DNA from: GCA-2746795 sp963747345 | Lineage (GTDB): Bacteria > Chloroflexota > Anaerolineae > Promineifilales > Promineifilaceae | Reading direction: 5' to 3' | Assembly: GCA_963747345.1 (NCBI GenBank) | Contig: CAVVFA010000014.1 | Coordinates: 72,279 to 136,278, forward strand | DNA length: 64,000 bases | Part shown: in pieces, positions 38,046 through 48,418 of the stretch | Numbering within the stretch: position 1 is the stretch's first letter | How the letters are laid out: each line of letters opens with the position of its first letter | Notes under the pieces: model-generated | Seen by the model: the letters and a program-made list of their open reading frames with translations, nothing else | The model's database searches: none | What the model was told of the DNA's origin: nothing | Made by a program: the position numbers and the translations under genes

Positions 38046-38860
38046 ACAAAAAGAATCTCCACCGATTTTGCCATTTGCGCTGTTGTTGGTGTTAACGGCC
38101 GTTCTCCTCACCCTCGGCCCTGAATTTGTCTACTTAAAAGACAACTTTGGTCAACGGCTCAATACCATTTTCAAATTCTACTATCAAGCCTGGGTGCTGT
38201 TTGGTATCACTGCCCTTTACGGCCTTGACTATTTGCTGAGAAACTGGAACAAAGGCGTACAGCGCATCGTTCCTTTGGTGGCAGCTGGCTGGCTACATGA
38301 TCATGCTCGCCTTTGCCTTGTTGTTCCCCTATTACGGGGTCAACTCACGCATGATTGAGTATCGTGGCTCCAGGTGAATTTAACGAACGCGAACCCGCCA
38401 CCCTGAACGGCTTGGCCTACATCCAACGCTACAATCCAGGCGAATACGACGCCATCATGTGGCTGCGCGAAAACATCGACGGCTCACCCGTCATCGTAGA
38501 AGCAGTGGGCGGACAATACAGTGGTTACGGGCGCATGTCGGCCAATACCGGCATTGCCCACGCTGCTAGGCTGGGCAGGCCACGAATACCAATGGCGCGG
38601 CATCACACCGGAACCCGGCGAACGCGATCCGGCCGTGCGCGACATCTACAGTCAGCCCGACTGGTTCTTCACCGCCACTCTACTCGACCAATACGACGTC
38701 TCCTACGTCGTCGTGGGCAATCTGGAACGGGATACCTACGGCCCACAAGTTAACGAAAAATTCGCGGGCAATCTGGATGTGGCTTTCCAGAACGATTCCG
38801 TTACGATTTATCGGTGGCGTCATTAATAACGTGCAAAAGTCACATCAATGAGAAACTTGG

Positions 38861-38866
38861 TAAAAT
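38861..38866 (+). promoter_or_regulatory. -10 box placed for a leaderless transcript
   Basis: TAAAAT six bases before the ATG at 38873 of the restriction enzyme gene, preceded by TTGG. No ribosome-binding site is seen. The arrangement matches 28995 and 55097. Confidence 0.4.
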
Positions 38867-38872
38867 AAGCAC

Positions 38873-39508
38873 ATGCAAGTAGCTATAGAACAACAACTTC
38901 GAGAATTGGCATCCAACTATGCCATGAATCTACAACAAAAATTTGATGCGCGTGTTGAGGAAATGAAAGAAGACGATTTCTCGCATTATTTAGTGTATCG
39001 TGTTCTAGGTATCTCAACTAAAGAAGGTCAGCAAATAGATCTTTATCAAAATAAAGGTCGTTTTTTGTACAATGCTGCCGGACGCTTTCTCGAAGAAGCG
39101 ACGAAATTATGTTTTCAAGAAACATATCCTCAATCTGGCAGTGTGCGAATTCCAAACACACAAGGAACTCGGCCAAAAACATTTGAAATAGATTGTCTTG
39201 TTGGCTCAGATGCTATCGAAATCAAATGGCGAGACGCCACAACAGATGGCGATCACATTACCAAAGAACACACAAGAATTAGTACCATTGCACAAGCAGG
39301 GTTCACTCCTATTCGAATTATGTTTTTTTACCCAAATAGAACACAGGCCATCAAAATTCAGCAAACATTGGCAACGCTCTATTCTGGGGTAGGTGGACAA
39401 TATTATTTTGGGGACTCTGCATGGGATTATGTTAACAAAAAAACCCATGTACCGCTCAAGGCAATTCTTGAAAAACTAGGCGATGAAAATGCGGGGAATC
39501 CAGCATGA
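38873..39508 (+). CDS. Type II restriction endonuclease, ApaLI-like
   Basis: A 211-residue nuclease. The core FEIDCLVGSDAIEIKWRDATTDGDHITKEHTR carries a PD-(D/E)xK-type active site (Asp, then E-I-K) and matches my recollection of the ApaLI family, whose founder cuts GTGCAC. Its stop overlaps the start of a DNA methyltransferase gene by four bases (ATGA), so the two form a type II restriction-modification system. The gene is A/T-rich compared with its neighbours and contains no AACGGCCGTT, consistent with horizontal acquisition. Confidence 0.75.
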   Translation: MQVAIEQQLRELASNYAMNLQQKFDARVEEMKEDDFSHYLVYRVLGISTKEGQQIDLYQNKGRFLYNAAGRFLEEATKLCFQETYPQSGSVRIPNTQGTRPKTFEIDCLVGSDAIEIKWRDATTDGDHITKEHTRISTIAQAGFTPIRIMFFYPNRTQAIKIQQTLATLYSGVGGQYYFGDSAWDYVNKKTHVPLKAILEKLGDENAGNPA

Positions 39509-40737
39509 GAACCGAGTTGTTTCAAGGTGATTGCTTAGAAATCATGCGTACCCTAAAAGGGGATAGTGTAAACCTTGTTTACCTCGATCCCCCCTTCTTC
39601 ACGCAAAAAACCCATCGTCTGCGCACAAAAGACAGGCAACAAGAATTCTCGTTTGATGATGTTTGGACATCACATTCTGAATATGCCAGTTTCTTACATG
39701 CTCGACTACAAGAAATCAGACGAATTCTACATCCAGAAGGCGCACTCTTCTTTCATTGCGACCGGACGGCCTCCCATATCATCCGCATCTTATTAGACGA
39801 GATATTTGGCTCCGAAAATTTTCGGTCGGAAATAATCTGGCATTACAAACGATGGTCAAACTCTCAAAAAAATCTGTTACCAGCCCATCAAACCATCTAT
39901 TACTACACAAAATCTGATACCTACACCTTCAATACTATTTACAAAGATTATTCTGTCACGACAAATGTCGATCAGATACTACAACGGCGTAAAAAAGACG
40001 AACATGGCAAATCTGTTTACGATTTAGATGAAAATGGAAACTTTATCCCTAATGGCACCAAAGCCGGTGTTCCCCTGGGTGATGTATGGTCAATTCCTTA
40101 TTTGAATCCTAAGGCAAAAGAGAGAACTGGTTACCCAACACAGAAACCAATTTTATTATTAGAACGCATCATCAAAATAGCATCCGATGAAGGCGACCTC
40201 ATTCTGGATCCATTCTGCGGTAGCGGAACAACATTAGTGGCGGCCAAATTGCTGAAGCGCCAGGCCATTGGTATTGACATATCAGAAGATGCAATTGAAC
40301 TTTCCCAAAAACGATTAGGTGATCCCATAAAATCCGAGTCCAATTTGCTTAAATTAGGGCAAAATGCCTATAAAAATGTGGATGAGGAATTATTAGCGCT
40401 CTTAACTGGCCTGGAAATCGTTCCTGTGCAAAGAAACCAAGGTATTGATGCCTTCTTAAAAGATGACATTAACGGCCGTTCCATCCCAATCCGTATTCAA
40501 CGCGCAGACGAGACGATTTTGGAAGCCGCAAATAAAATGTATAAGGCGGCAAAAACAAAAAATGCACATGTTATGTTCTTAATTGCCACAAAAGAAGGAG
40601 GGTATTTCCCTTTTGCACATAAACTCCCGCCTAAAATCAAACTTATTGAAGCACCATCCATATCTATAACCAAAATTGTTTCCAAACTTAAACTTACCCA
40701 AAACGAAATTGCTAATTACGATTTATCAGTGGAGTAA
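39505..40737 (+). CDS. Site-specific DNA methyltransferase (N4/N6 class)
   Basis: A 410-residue methyltransferase with the beta-class order: catalytic DPPFF motif IV near the N-terminus (VNLVYLDPPFFTQKTH), then the SAM-binding DPFCGSGTTLVAAKLL (motif I) after the target-recognition region. The C-terminal ~130 residues form an extra domain (QRNQGIDAFLKDDINGRSIPIRIQ ...) resembling the restriction-endonuclease-like module attached to some of these enzymes. It protects the sites cut by the overlapping nuclease. One AACGGCCGTT lies in the C-terminal domain. Base specificity (m6A or m4C) is not decided by the motif alone. Confidence 0.9.
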   Translation: MRTELFQGDCLEIMRTLKGDSVNLVYLDPPFFTQKTHRLRTKDRQQEFSFDDVWTSHSEYASFLHARLQEIRRILHPEGALFFHCDRTASHIIRILLDEIFGSENFRSEIIWHYKRWSNSQKNLLPAHQTIYYYTKSDTYTFNTIYKDYSVTTNVDQILQRRKKDEHGKSVYDLDENGNFIPNGTKAGVPLGDVWSIPYLNPKAKERTGYPTQKPILLLERIIKIASDEGDLILDPFCGSGTTLVAAKLLKRQAIGIDISEDAIELSQKRLGDPIKSESNLLKLGQNAYKNVDEELLALLTGLEIVPVQRNQGIDAFLKDDINGRSIPIRIQRADETILEAANKMYKAAKTKNAHVMFLIATKEGGYFPFAHKLPPKIKLIEAPSISITKIVSKLKLTQNEIANYDLSVE

Positions 40738-40748
40738 TTAATTCATCA

Positions 40749-42501
40749 ATGACTGATTTGACGATTGATGTACTGAATGAAAAACAAAAAACACACCACC
40801 TAACAATTGCCGACGGGCTGTTTATCCTGGTTGGGATTAGCGCGGTCGTTATGCGACTGACTGAGTTAAACAAACTACCATTGTCAGCCGCAGAAGCGCA
40901 TGAAGCATTGGCTGTGTGGCAATTCTGGCAGCCGGGAACGGCCGTTCTCTCTTTAAGCAGTCCCGCTTATTTCACCTTCACTGCCATGCTTACGCCCATA
41001 TTTGGCATTAGCGATGGTGTCATGCGGCTGGTGCCAGCTTTGTTTGGCATTTTGCTCGTACTGCTGCCCTGGCTGCTGCGGGAGCGTTTATCGACGGTGG
41101 GGGCGCTGGTAACGGCCGTTTTCCTTACAGTTTCTCCCCTGGCCGTTGCCCTCTCGCGCACGGCTGGCGGCGATTCGATTGCCTTGTTTGCGGCTTTCCT
41201 GCTCTTGATTGCTTGGGTGAATGGCAGGGATTCTGGAAACGGCCGTTGGTTCTACCTGTTCACCATCGCCCTGGCCTTGGGACTCACCAGTTCGCCCTTG
41301 TTCTACAGCGCGTTGGCGACGCTGGGCAGTCGCCTGGTTGGGACAAAAATTCGCAGGCCCCCATTTGTTCACCACATATGAAGATGAAACGCATGATGGG
41401 CTGGAAACAGAAACTCTGCGGAACGGCATCATTTCGGGCGGCATCCTCTTTTTACTCATCAGCACCTTCTACTTGCTCAGCCTGGGCAACGTGGGGGCAG
41501 CCGCTTCCATTGCTGGCGATTGGCTGAGTCAGTTTGGCGGCTTTGGCACCTTGAGCAACGCCGTAGAACCATTCCTCGCCATCGTGCGCTATGAAATCGC
41601 GCTGCTTGTGGTAGGACTGGTTGCCATCATGTGGGCGGCGTGGCGGTCACAGTCGCTGCCTATGTTCAGCGTATACTGGCTGCTCGGCATTTTGCTGCTT
41701 GTGGTGGTACAGCAAGGTGTTTTGCTCAATGCGGCACTCGTCATTTTGCCGCTTTATTTGCTCATCGGCGCATTTTCTGGAGCCATTATTGGCGAACGGA
41801 TTAGCTGGCATGGCTGGCTGCTCACGGGCGGCTTGCTCATTTTATGGGCGCTGATGTTCGTTAATTTTAGTCGATTCTTGCGCAAAATGACCTTTGGCGC
41901 AGATGATTTGGGCAACGCCTGGATCGTTCTATTTGCCCTGGCTTTTGCCTTGACGTTGATTTTCTTCGCCATCAGTTGGGATGCACGCGCCACTTATCAA
42001 GCCGTTTTACTAAGCGTCCTGCTCATGCTCCTGTTTTACAATTGGGGAACAGCATGGTGGCTCAGCCACGAAGCGGCTAACAATCCACTCGAAAGCTGGG
42101 TCAGCGAGGGAACGGATGACGGCATGTTGGTATTGGCCGATATGGTGCAAGATTTATCGTGGCAGCTTAGCAAGTCAGACCGCGACGTTGATATTTTGAG
42201 TACTGTCGATACGCCTGTTATGCGTTGGTATTTGCGAGATTATGTCAATGCGGAGATTGGCAAGAGTGCGCCGCCCGATACAACCGCAACCCTCGTCATC
42301 ACCCCGGCCGACGCGCAAACCAGTCTAGGCACAACCTATATGGGCGCGGATTATGCCGTTGCCCAATCGAAACCGCTTGAAAAAGTGCTTTCAACTTCCC
42401 CCCTGCTCGACACTTTACGCTGGTGGGTTTTCCATCAGTCACATGACACACCCGCTCAAGAACGAGTCATTTTATGGGTCAAAATGGAGCCAACCCCATG
42501 A
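40749..42501 (+). CDS. GT39/Agl23-like polytopic membrane protein, one frameshift
   Basis: About 580 residues with roughly ten helices. The N-terminal part (LPLSAAEAHEALAVWQFWQPG, then PLAVALSRTAGGDSIALFAAFLL) follows the pattern of mannosyltransferase-like Agl23 proteins, with the acidic EAHEA in place of the HDE motif. Frame one ends ...SRLVGTKIRRPP; frame two continues LGQKFAGPHLFTTYEDET, so the break is near 41335-41355. The C-terminal soluble part ends before an ATGA overlap with the sigma factor gene, so sigma factor and membrane protein are cotranscribed. Confidence 0.75.
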
Positions 42502-43124
42502 CGTTTAACGAATCTCACGCCATCCCGTGGCATCAAACTGACACTACCCCCAAGTATGGCGATGAACAAACGCTAACCCTTATCGAGCGCTGCCTCCATG
42601 GTGACGATTCGGCTTATGTGGCGCTTTATAACGCTTACTCAACGATAATTTACCGGCTAAATTACAGCTTGTTGCAACACCAGGAAGACGCGGAGGAAGT
42701 GCTGCAAGACAGCTTTGAGTACGCTTTCCGCAAATTAAGCGATTTTGATCCCAACAAGGCGTCGTTTAAGACGTGGCTTTATCGCATCGCTATCAGTCGC
42801 TGCCGTAACAAACGGCGACGCAAATGGCTGCCCACGTTTTCGCTCACCCAATTCATCCACCAGGAAGACGACATTACTGACACAGATGCCCCTTCTCCAG
42901 ACGAAATTGCGGCGCTCAATGCCCAGCAAAAACGAGTCTGGGCGGCGCTGAATGAACTGACGCCTAAATTGAGAGAAACGGCCGTTCTCCGCTATTACGA
43001 AGGTCTCACTTATGTAGAAATCGGCAGCATTCTTGGTATCCCATCCAAAACCGCCGAATCCCGTATGAGGCTGGCCCACAATACCCTGCGCGAATTGCTG
43101 GCAGATGAGGAATTTAGCGGGTAA
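42498..43124 (+). CDS. ECF-family RNA polymerase sigma factor
   Basis: A 208-residue sigma factor. Region 2 is AYVALYNAYSTIIYRLNYSLLQHQEDAEEVLQDSFEYAFRKLSDF and leads into FKTWLYRIAISRCRNKRRR. Region 4 is LNELTPKLRETAVLRYYEGLTYVEIGSILGIPSKTAESRMRLAHNTLREL. The ATG overlaps the stop of the preceding membrane protein gene. An anti-sigma factor gene follows, so it probably responds to envelope conditions and directs expression of surface genes. Confidence 0.95.
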   Translation: MTFNESHAIPWHQTDTTPKYGDEQTLTLIERCLHGDDSAYVALYNAYSTIIYRLNYSLLQHQEDAEEVLQDSFEYAFRKLSDFDPNKASFKTWLYRIAISRCRNKRRRKWLPTFSLTQFIHQEDDITDTDAPSPDEIAALNAQQKRVWAALNELTPKLRETAVLRYYEGLTYVEIGSILGIPSKTAESRMRLAHNTLRELLADEEFSG

Positions 43125-43157
43125 GAGTGTATATCTGAAGAAGAACGAGATAAATAA

Positions 43158-43213
43158 GAGAGATTAGAGATTGGAGATTAGAGACATCCCAATCTCCAAT
43201 CTCTAATCTCCCA
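43158..43213. repeat. Heptanucleotide repeat hairpin between sigma and anti-sigma genes
   Basis: AGAGATT AGAGATT GGAGATT AGAGAC, a short loop CATCCC, then AATCTCCAATCTCTAATCTC: a nearly perfect hairpin. It could lower expression of the anti-sigma gene relative to the sigma gene. Confidence 0.85.
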
Positions 43214-43223
43214 AAAATTCATT

Positions 43224-43802
43224 ATGAACGAACACATCAATCACCAAATACCAGACTACGTTTTGAACCTGCTGCCCAAGATGGAACGGCAGACCGTCGA
43301 GCAGCACACGGCCGTTTGTGGTCACTGTCAAACGGCGCTGCAAGCGGAACGGGAGATGGGGCAGATGGTGCGGCTGACACTGCAAACAGCAACTCAGCCT
43401 GCCAACGGCCGTTTAGCCCAACTTATGCCCCCCATCCCCCAACAAAAACAGCGCTGGTCGCTGATGATGATGGGCTGGCAGCGCCAGTTGGCAGTTGTGA
43501 CCATGCTCGTGGTTATTTTGATGGGCAGCTTTGGCGTGTGGAACGGCCGTTCCCAAAATATCTGGGGCGTCCCCTCGCCAACTTCTCTGGCGGCCACGGT
43601 CACCAGCACCACAGACGCCACAGCTACCATTGCCCAACAACAGACCACCCAGGCAGAAGAAACATTAACGGCGGAAGGATTAACGACAACGGCCGTTGCC
43701 TCCCCTTCAATGAAGGCCACTGCCCAAGCGTCCATCATCTCCACACCGCCACCACCACCCACACCCATTGCGGCACTCTCTATCAATATGGCAACCAACT
43801 AA
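43224..43802 (+). CDS. Membrane anti-sigma factor (zinc-finger type)
   Basis: A 192-residue single-pass protein. The N-terminal cytoplasmic domain carries the anti-sigma zinc motif as HTAVCGHC (H-x3-C-x2-C). A transmembrane helix spans about residues 89-106 (LAVVTMLVVILMGSFGV). The outer part is a Thr/Ala/Pro-rich linker ending in PPPPPTP. It would hold the ECF sigma factor encoded just upstream. Four AACGGCCGT(T) sites lie within 0.4 kb, mostly in low-complexity parts. Confidence 0.85.
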   Translation: MNEHINHQIPDYVLNLLPKMERQTVEQHTAVCGHCQTALQAEREMGQMVRLTLQTATQPANGRLAQLMPPIPQQKQRWSLMMMGWQRQLAVVTMLVVILMGSFGVWNGRSQNIWGVPSPTSLAATVTSTTDATATIAQQQTTQAEETLTAEGLTTTAVASPSMKATAQASIISTPPPPPTPIAALSINMATN

Positions 43803-43803
43803 T

Positions 43804-43880
43804 AAATCTCACGCAGACTTGTACTGAGCAATGTCGAAGTAAACACAAAATAATCTGCAAAATCTGCGTAATCTGCGGAT
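43804..43880. repeat. Composite repeat, intergenic copy
   Basis: CGCAGACTTGTACTGAGCAA with TGTCGAAGTAAACAC, then AATCTGC units (AATCTGCAAAATCTGC, GTAATCTGCGG). Same element as the in-frame inserts at 34499 and 37902, here between the anti-sigma and Agl23-like genes. Confidence 0.8.
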
Positions 43881-43900
43881 AAAAAGAAACTTTTATACAC

Positions 43901-46900
43901 ATGACTGAACTAACAACCACACCCGAAAAGAAATCATCAACCATCAATGACATTCTGGCGAAGCCCTTAATCGCTTCCCTCAACCTGGACTGGGAGAAGG
44001 CAATTTACCTCGCCTTCATCATCCTCGCCATCATCACGCGCTTTGCCATGTTAGGCAGCCGCGTTATGAGCCATGACGAGAGTTTGCATACCCAGTTTTC
44101 CTATCAATACTTCATCGGCGATGGCTACAACCACACACCGCTGATGCACGGGCCATTCCTGTTCCACATTACCGCCCTCTCCTACTGGCTCTTTGGCGAC
44201 AGCGACTTGACCGCCCGGATTCCCGTTGCCCTATTTGGCGTGATTTTGGTAGTGATGCCCTATTTCTTGCGCAAACCATTGGGTAAAGTCGGGGCCTTGT
44301 TCACCAGTTTCCTTTTTCTCATTTCGCCCTACGTCACCTACTACTCTCGCTACATCCGCCATGACGTTTACGTTATTTTCTTTGCGATGATCACCTTTTT
44401 CGCCATCTGGTATTACCTGGGCGAGACCAAAGAGAAATACTTGTGGTGGTTTGCCGCTGGCACCTCATTCATGTTTGCCATTAAAGAAGTGGCTTTCATT
44501 TACGTCGCTATTTTTGGCGGCTTTTTAGTGATTCGGCTGCTGGCAAAACTGTGGCTCGCGCCGTGGATGAAAGAAGGCTTAGGCAAACTCAAAACACCTA
44601 TTTTGGTGGTGATAGCCGCTGTTTTGCTTATCGGGGCTGGTTTAGTTGGTCAGAAATGGATAGAACGGTCGGCCATGCCCGATGACACGGGCTTAGTTGA
44701 TGAGGGAGGCGTGGTAGAGGAAACGGCCGTTTCTCCAGAAACTACCACCCCCTCCGACACCCTGTTCCGCTGGGCACAAGTCATTGGCATAGGCGTCCTC
44801 AGCCTCGGCCTGTTATTAGCCGCCAACGCCCTACGACCTCAAATCGACGAGTTTGCTGAATTCGACCTCATCATGCTCTTTACCACCCTCATCTTGCCCA
44901 TGACCACGCCGCTCATCGTGCGCATCCTCGGCTGGAACCCCACCGACTACGCCATGCCCCAATGCGCCATCTCTGGGCAAGAAACCATGTCCAACCTGCA
45001 AATTGCGCTGGCTCGCATGTTTAACGTGGAGTGCTGGAGCACCATTCTTCACGCCGATTTCTTCTTCACTATTCTCGTATTCGCCGTCATATTTGCTATC
45101 GCTCTGCTGGTCGGACTATGGTGGAATTCACGCAAATGGGCCATCGCCGCCGCTATCTTCTACACAATTTTTGCCATACTCTACACGTCGGTCTTCACCA
45201 ACATCGTCAACGGCTTAGCCAGCGGCATGTTTGGTTCCTTGGGCTACTGGTTGGAACAGCAAGAAGTGCAGCGCGGCTCACAGCCCACCTTCTACTACCT
45301 CATCGTCATGCCCATTTACGAATATCTGCCCGTTATCTTCTCGCTGGCAGCCGTCTGGTTGTGGAGCAAAAAACAGCGTCTGCACCAAATTCTGGCTTAC
45401 TGGGTGACGGTTTTCCTCGTCGCCTTCGCCGCATACAGCCTGACAAAATGGCTTTATGCCCGTTCTTATCGCATCACCGGACAACTCATTGGGCAGGAAA
45501 CGGCCGTTCTCGGACTTAACTCGTGACGTTTTATTAGGCGTGATTGTCGGGCTGTTCATCCTGGTCATCGGCATCATCGTCTGGCTAGTTGCTATACGCA
45601 AAATAATCAAGCGCAAATATGATGACGTCAGCCTGCCCTCCCTCTTCCGCGCCGAACAACTGCTCGACTTCATGCCCTACATCACCTGGTGGCTGCTGCT
45701 CACCTGGGCTGCCTACACCGTCGCTGGTGAAAAAATGCCCTGGCTCAGCATCCATTTTGTCATCCCCATGGCGATCATGAGCGGCTGGTACTTTGGTGAA
45801 AAGCTCAAAAACTTCACCCGCGCCGACCTGTTCTCGAAGCCATCGCTCATCTTTGGCGGTTTAACAGCCCTGCTCATCATCGCCCTGTTTGGTCTCTTCA
45901 GTTTCTTCTGGCTGGGCAAAATCCAGTTAGGCGACCAACAAATTCAGGCACTGCAAAACGTTGGCTTGTTGCTTGGCTTACTGCTGATAGCTGGCATTGT
46001 TATCTATTTCTGGTGGCAAAAATATAAGGGGATGGAACGGCCGTTACGCGGCACCCTCATCATCCTTGTCATCTTCACCCTGCTCAGCCTGCTCACCATC
46101 CGCACCACCTTCATGTCCAGCTTCACCAACGCCGACTACACCACCGAATTCATGGTCTACGCCCACGGCGCACCCGCCACCAAAGCCATCGTCATGGACC
46201 AAATCGAAACCCTCTCCATGCGGCTCTATGGCGACAAAAGCATCAAAGTCGCCTACGACAACGACGTCAGTTGGCCCTTCACCTGGTATCTGCGCGACTA
46301 TCCCAACCGCAGCTATTTTGGCGAAACCCCCAGCAACAGCCTCAACGAATCCCCCATCATCGTCGTCGGCAACCTAAACTGGGCCAAAGTTGAACCGTTC
46401 CTGGGCAACAACTACGAAGAAAATACCTACACCTTCCTCTGGTGGCCGATGGAAGAGTACCGCCAAATTAGTTGGGATTCCGTCTTCGGCGATCCGTTAG
46501 CCATTGATGATAACGGGCTGGCCGATGCCGACAAACGCCAGGCCTTGTGGGACATTTTCTTCTACCGCGATTTTGAACAATACGGCAATGCCTTTGGTGG
46601 CACCTACACCGCCCGCGAATGGCCGCTGCGTCATGAACTCAAGGTTTACACGCGCAAAGATGTGCTCGCCAATTTGTGGGATCAAGGCATCGCTCCCGCC
46701 AATATCGAAGCGTACACCGATCCCTATGCCGAAAACGAATTCATCCTGGAGCCGGTCAAAATCTTCAACGAAATCACCATGCCCGGCAACGCCGAAGGCC
46801 AATTCACCACACCGCGCAATGTCACCACCAGTCCCGATGGCACCGTCTTCGTGGCTGACAGCGGCAACCACCGCATCCAAGTATTCGATGTCGATGGCAA

Positions 46901-47784
46901 CTTTGTCACCACCTGGGGCGAGTTTGGCGACCAGCCCGGCAATTTCAACGAACCGTGGGGCATCGCCGCTGACGACGAATTCGTCTACGTCTCCGATACC
47001 TGGAACCACCGCATCCAAAAATTCACCCATGCTGGGGAACTGGTAGGCAGCTACGGCCAAAATGGCGGCTCCACTCGATGAAAATAATCCGGGGCTTGGT
47101 CTATTCTACGGCCCACGCGGCATCACGCTCCTCGACGACAACCGCCTCGCCATCACCGATACGGGCAACCATCGCGTACAAGTCATGGACAGAGACGGTG
47201 TTTTCCTGAGCACGATGGGCAGTCAGGGCAACCAACCCGGTCAGTTCAACGAACCGGTTGGCCTGACAACAGGGCCAAACGGCAATGTATATCTGGTGGA
47301 TACCTGGAACGGCCGTGTGCAAGAACTTACGCCCGACATCTTCCCCATCTCGGAATGGACAGTCAACGGGTGGTACAGTCAATCCATCGACAACAAGCCC
47401 TATATCGCTGTGGACAGCCAAAACCGCGTCTACGTCACCGACCCCGAAGGGTTCCGCGTGTTGATCTTTGATGCAAACGGAGGCTATCTCGGCCGCTTTG
47501 GCACCTACGGCACCGAACCAAATCAGTTTGCCATGCCCATCGGCATCGCCATCGACGCGCAAGATAATGTCTACGTCGTCGATTCACACAACAACCGCAT
47601 TGTTAAATACAATCCCATCTTCGGCGCTCCTGACACATCCAATCTGGATGGCGACGCCCCGCTTTTTGAGGGTTTGGAAGGCGAAGACCGCACCCTCACT
47701 GACCCAGAAGACGCGATACCCGTTGAGGAAGATGTTGTTGAGGAAGAGAGTGTGCCAACGGAAACGGCCGTTCCCGCAGAATAA
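43901..47784 (+). CDS. Agl23-like membrane protein with C-terminal NHL propeller, two frameshifts
   Basis: About 1290 residues. The N-terminal half is a polytopic membrane protein of the TIGR03663/Agl23-like family: MSHDESLHTQFSYQYF, GDGYNHTPLMHGPFLFHIT and YYSRYIRHDVYVIFF are its hallmarks, related to lipid-linked-sugar mannosyltransferases. The C-terminal ~330 residues contain NHL repeats (GQFTTPRNVTTSPDGTVFVADSGNHRIQVF, GIAIDAQDNVYVVDSHNNRIVKY), a beta-propeller probably outside the cell. The frame changes near 45500-45520 (after GQETAVLG, resumes LTRDVLLG) and near 47062-47075 (YGQNGG, resumes LDENNPGLG). Together with the YYY proteins, FkbM and the ECF pair it suggests a surface-glycosylation locus. 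Confidence 0.85.
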
Positions 47785-47793
47785 ATATCCACA

Positions 47794-47817
47794 TAGGGGC
47801 GGCCCTTTTGGTCGCCC
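47794..47817. repeat. REP-like repeat, copy 2 of first module
   Basis: TAGGGGCGGCCCTTTTGGTCGCCC, the same hairpin type as 662-685, ten bases after the Agl23-like gene. It may end its transcript. Confidence 0.7.
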
Positions 47818-47898
47818 AGAACTAGGTTAATTAGAAGGCTTTTATTATTCCGCCTCCTACGCTGTGTCCATAGATTTAATTCCTAAGTAAGGTGAATC

Positions 47899-48336
47899 AT
47901 GGCAGATAAGTTGTTCGAATTAATCGAATCCGATAGATATATTTATTCTTTATACTCATACAATGTAAGTCTTTCCCAATTGATTGTTTCTGTAAAGCTA
48001 GGTGATATAGCAGAGGTTGAAGCTAATTACACATTTCTTGTTTGGGAAGCGGTTGAATATATTGAAGCTCCAAAGAATTGGAATGGAGGCCATTTTTATC
48101 AAGGAAGCGAAAAGGAATTAATCGATCTCTTTTATGATGTTGGTCTTTATGATCTTTGGATGAAAGGGATTGATGATACGGTATTAAAGAAATATGATCT
48201 TGATGCAGAAGGATTTTTCCGCGAGTTGGCTCGTAAATATCAACTTTACATTGCAAAACCTATTACTGGGAAAGAAATAAAAATAATTGCCAAGGGGTTT
48301 TTTCAAACTTCTTCCAGGGAAGTTACCTCAGAATAA
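47899..48336 (+). CDS. Hypothetical protein
   Basis: A 145-residue soluble protein (MADKLFELIESDRYIYSLYSYNVSLSQ...), with AAGGTGAATC before the start. It is clearly A/T-richer than its neighbours and has no AACGGCCGTT, which hints at recent acquisition. It lies between two REP-like repeats. Family not recognised. Confidence 0.6.
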   Translation: MADKLFELIESDRYIYSLYSYNVSLSQLIVSVKLGDIAEVEANYTFLVWEAVEYIEAPKNWNGGHFYQGSEKELIDLFYDVGLYDLWMKGIDDTVLKKYDLDAEGFFRELARKYQLYIAKPITGKEIKIIAKGFFQTSSREVTSE

Positions 48337-48379
48337 AGCTTAAATATAAATAAGGTGTTTATTCATTGTTGTCTATGAA

Positions 48380-48404
48380 GGGCGTGTACAAGACCCGCCC
48401 CTAT
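48380..48404. repeat. REP-like repeat, copy 2 of second module
   Basis: GGGCGTGTACAAGACCCGCC followed by CCTAT, matching the second hairpin at 692-712. It ends 14 bases before the DinB gene. Confidence 0.7.
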
Positions 48405-48418
48405 AAAAAGAGGTTCTC

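Larger units (their letters stand above)
36084..38826 (+). pseudogene. YYY-motif membrane protein 2 (DUF2298 / Chlor_Arch_YYY), about nine frameshifts
   Basis: Directly follows YYY gene 1. Pieces in order: WWFVLLVMGTAVFPIAYHF; LLLVSFFLWLLGSLGFLRND; PEDPWLSGFGISYYYFGYLM with the YYY motif; VEFPGFSFVLGDMHPHVMALP; then GPEFVYLKDNFGQRLNTIFK, the family C-terminal signature, and YNPGEYDAIMWLRENIDGSPVIVEA. The frame changes near 36225, 36375, 36525, 36750, 36890, 36990, 37755, 38290-38350 and 38560. Its start is unclear; no good start codon is in frame. The density of breaks is the highest in the window, so either this copy is decaying or the region is poorly sequenced. Function as for YYY gene 1. 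Confidence 0.75.
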
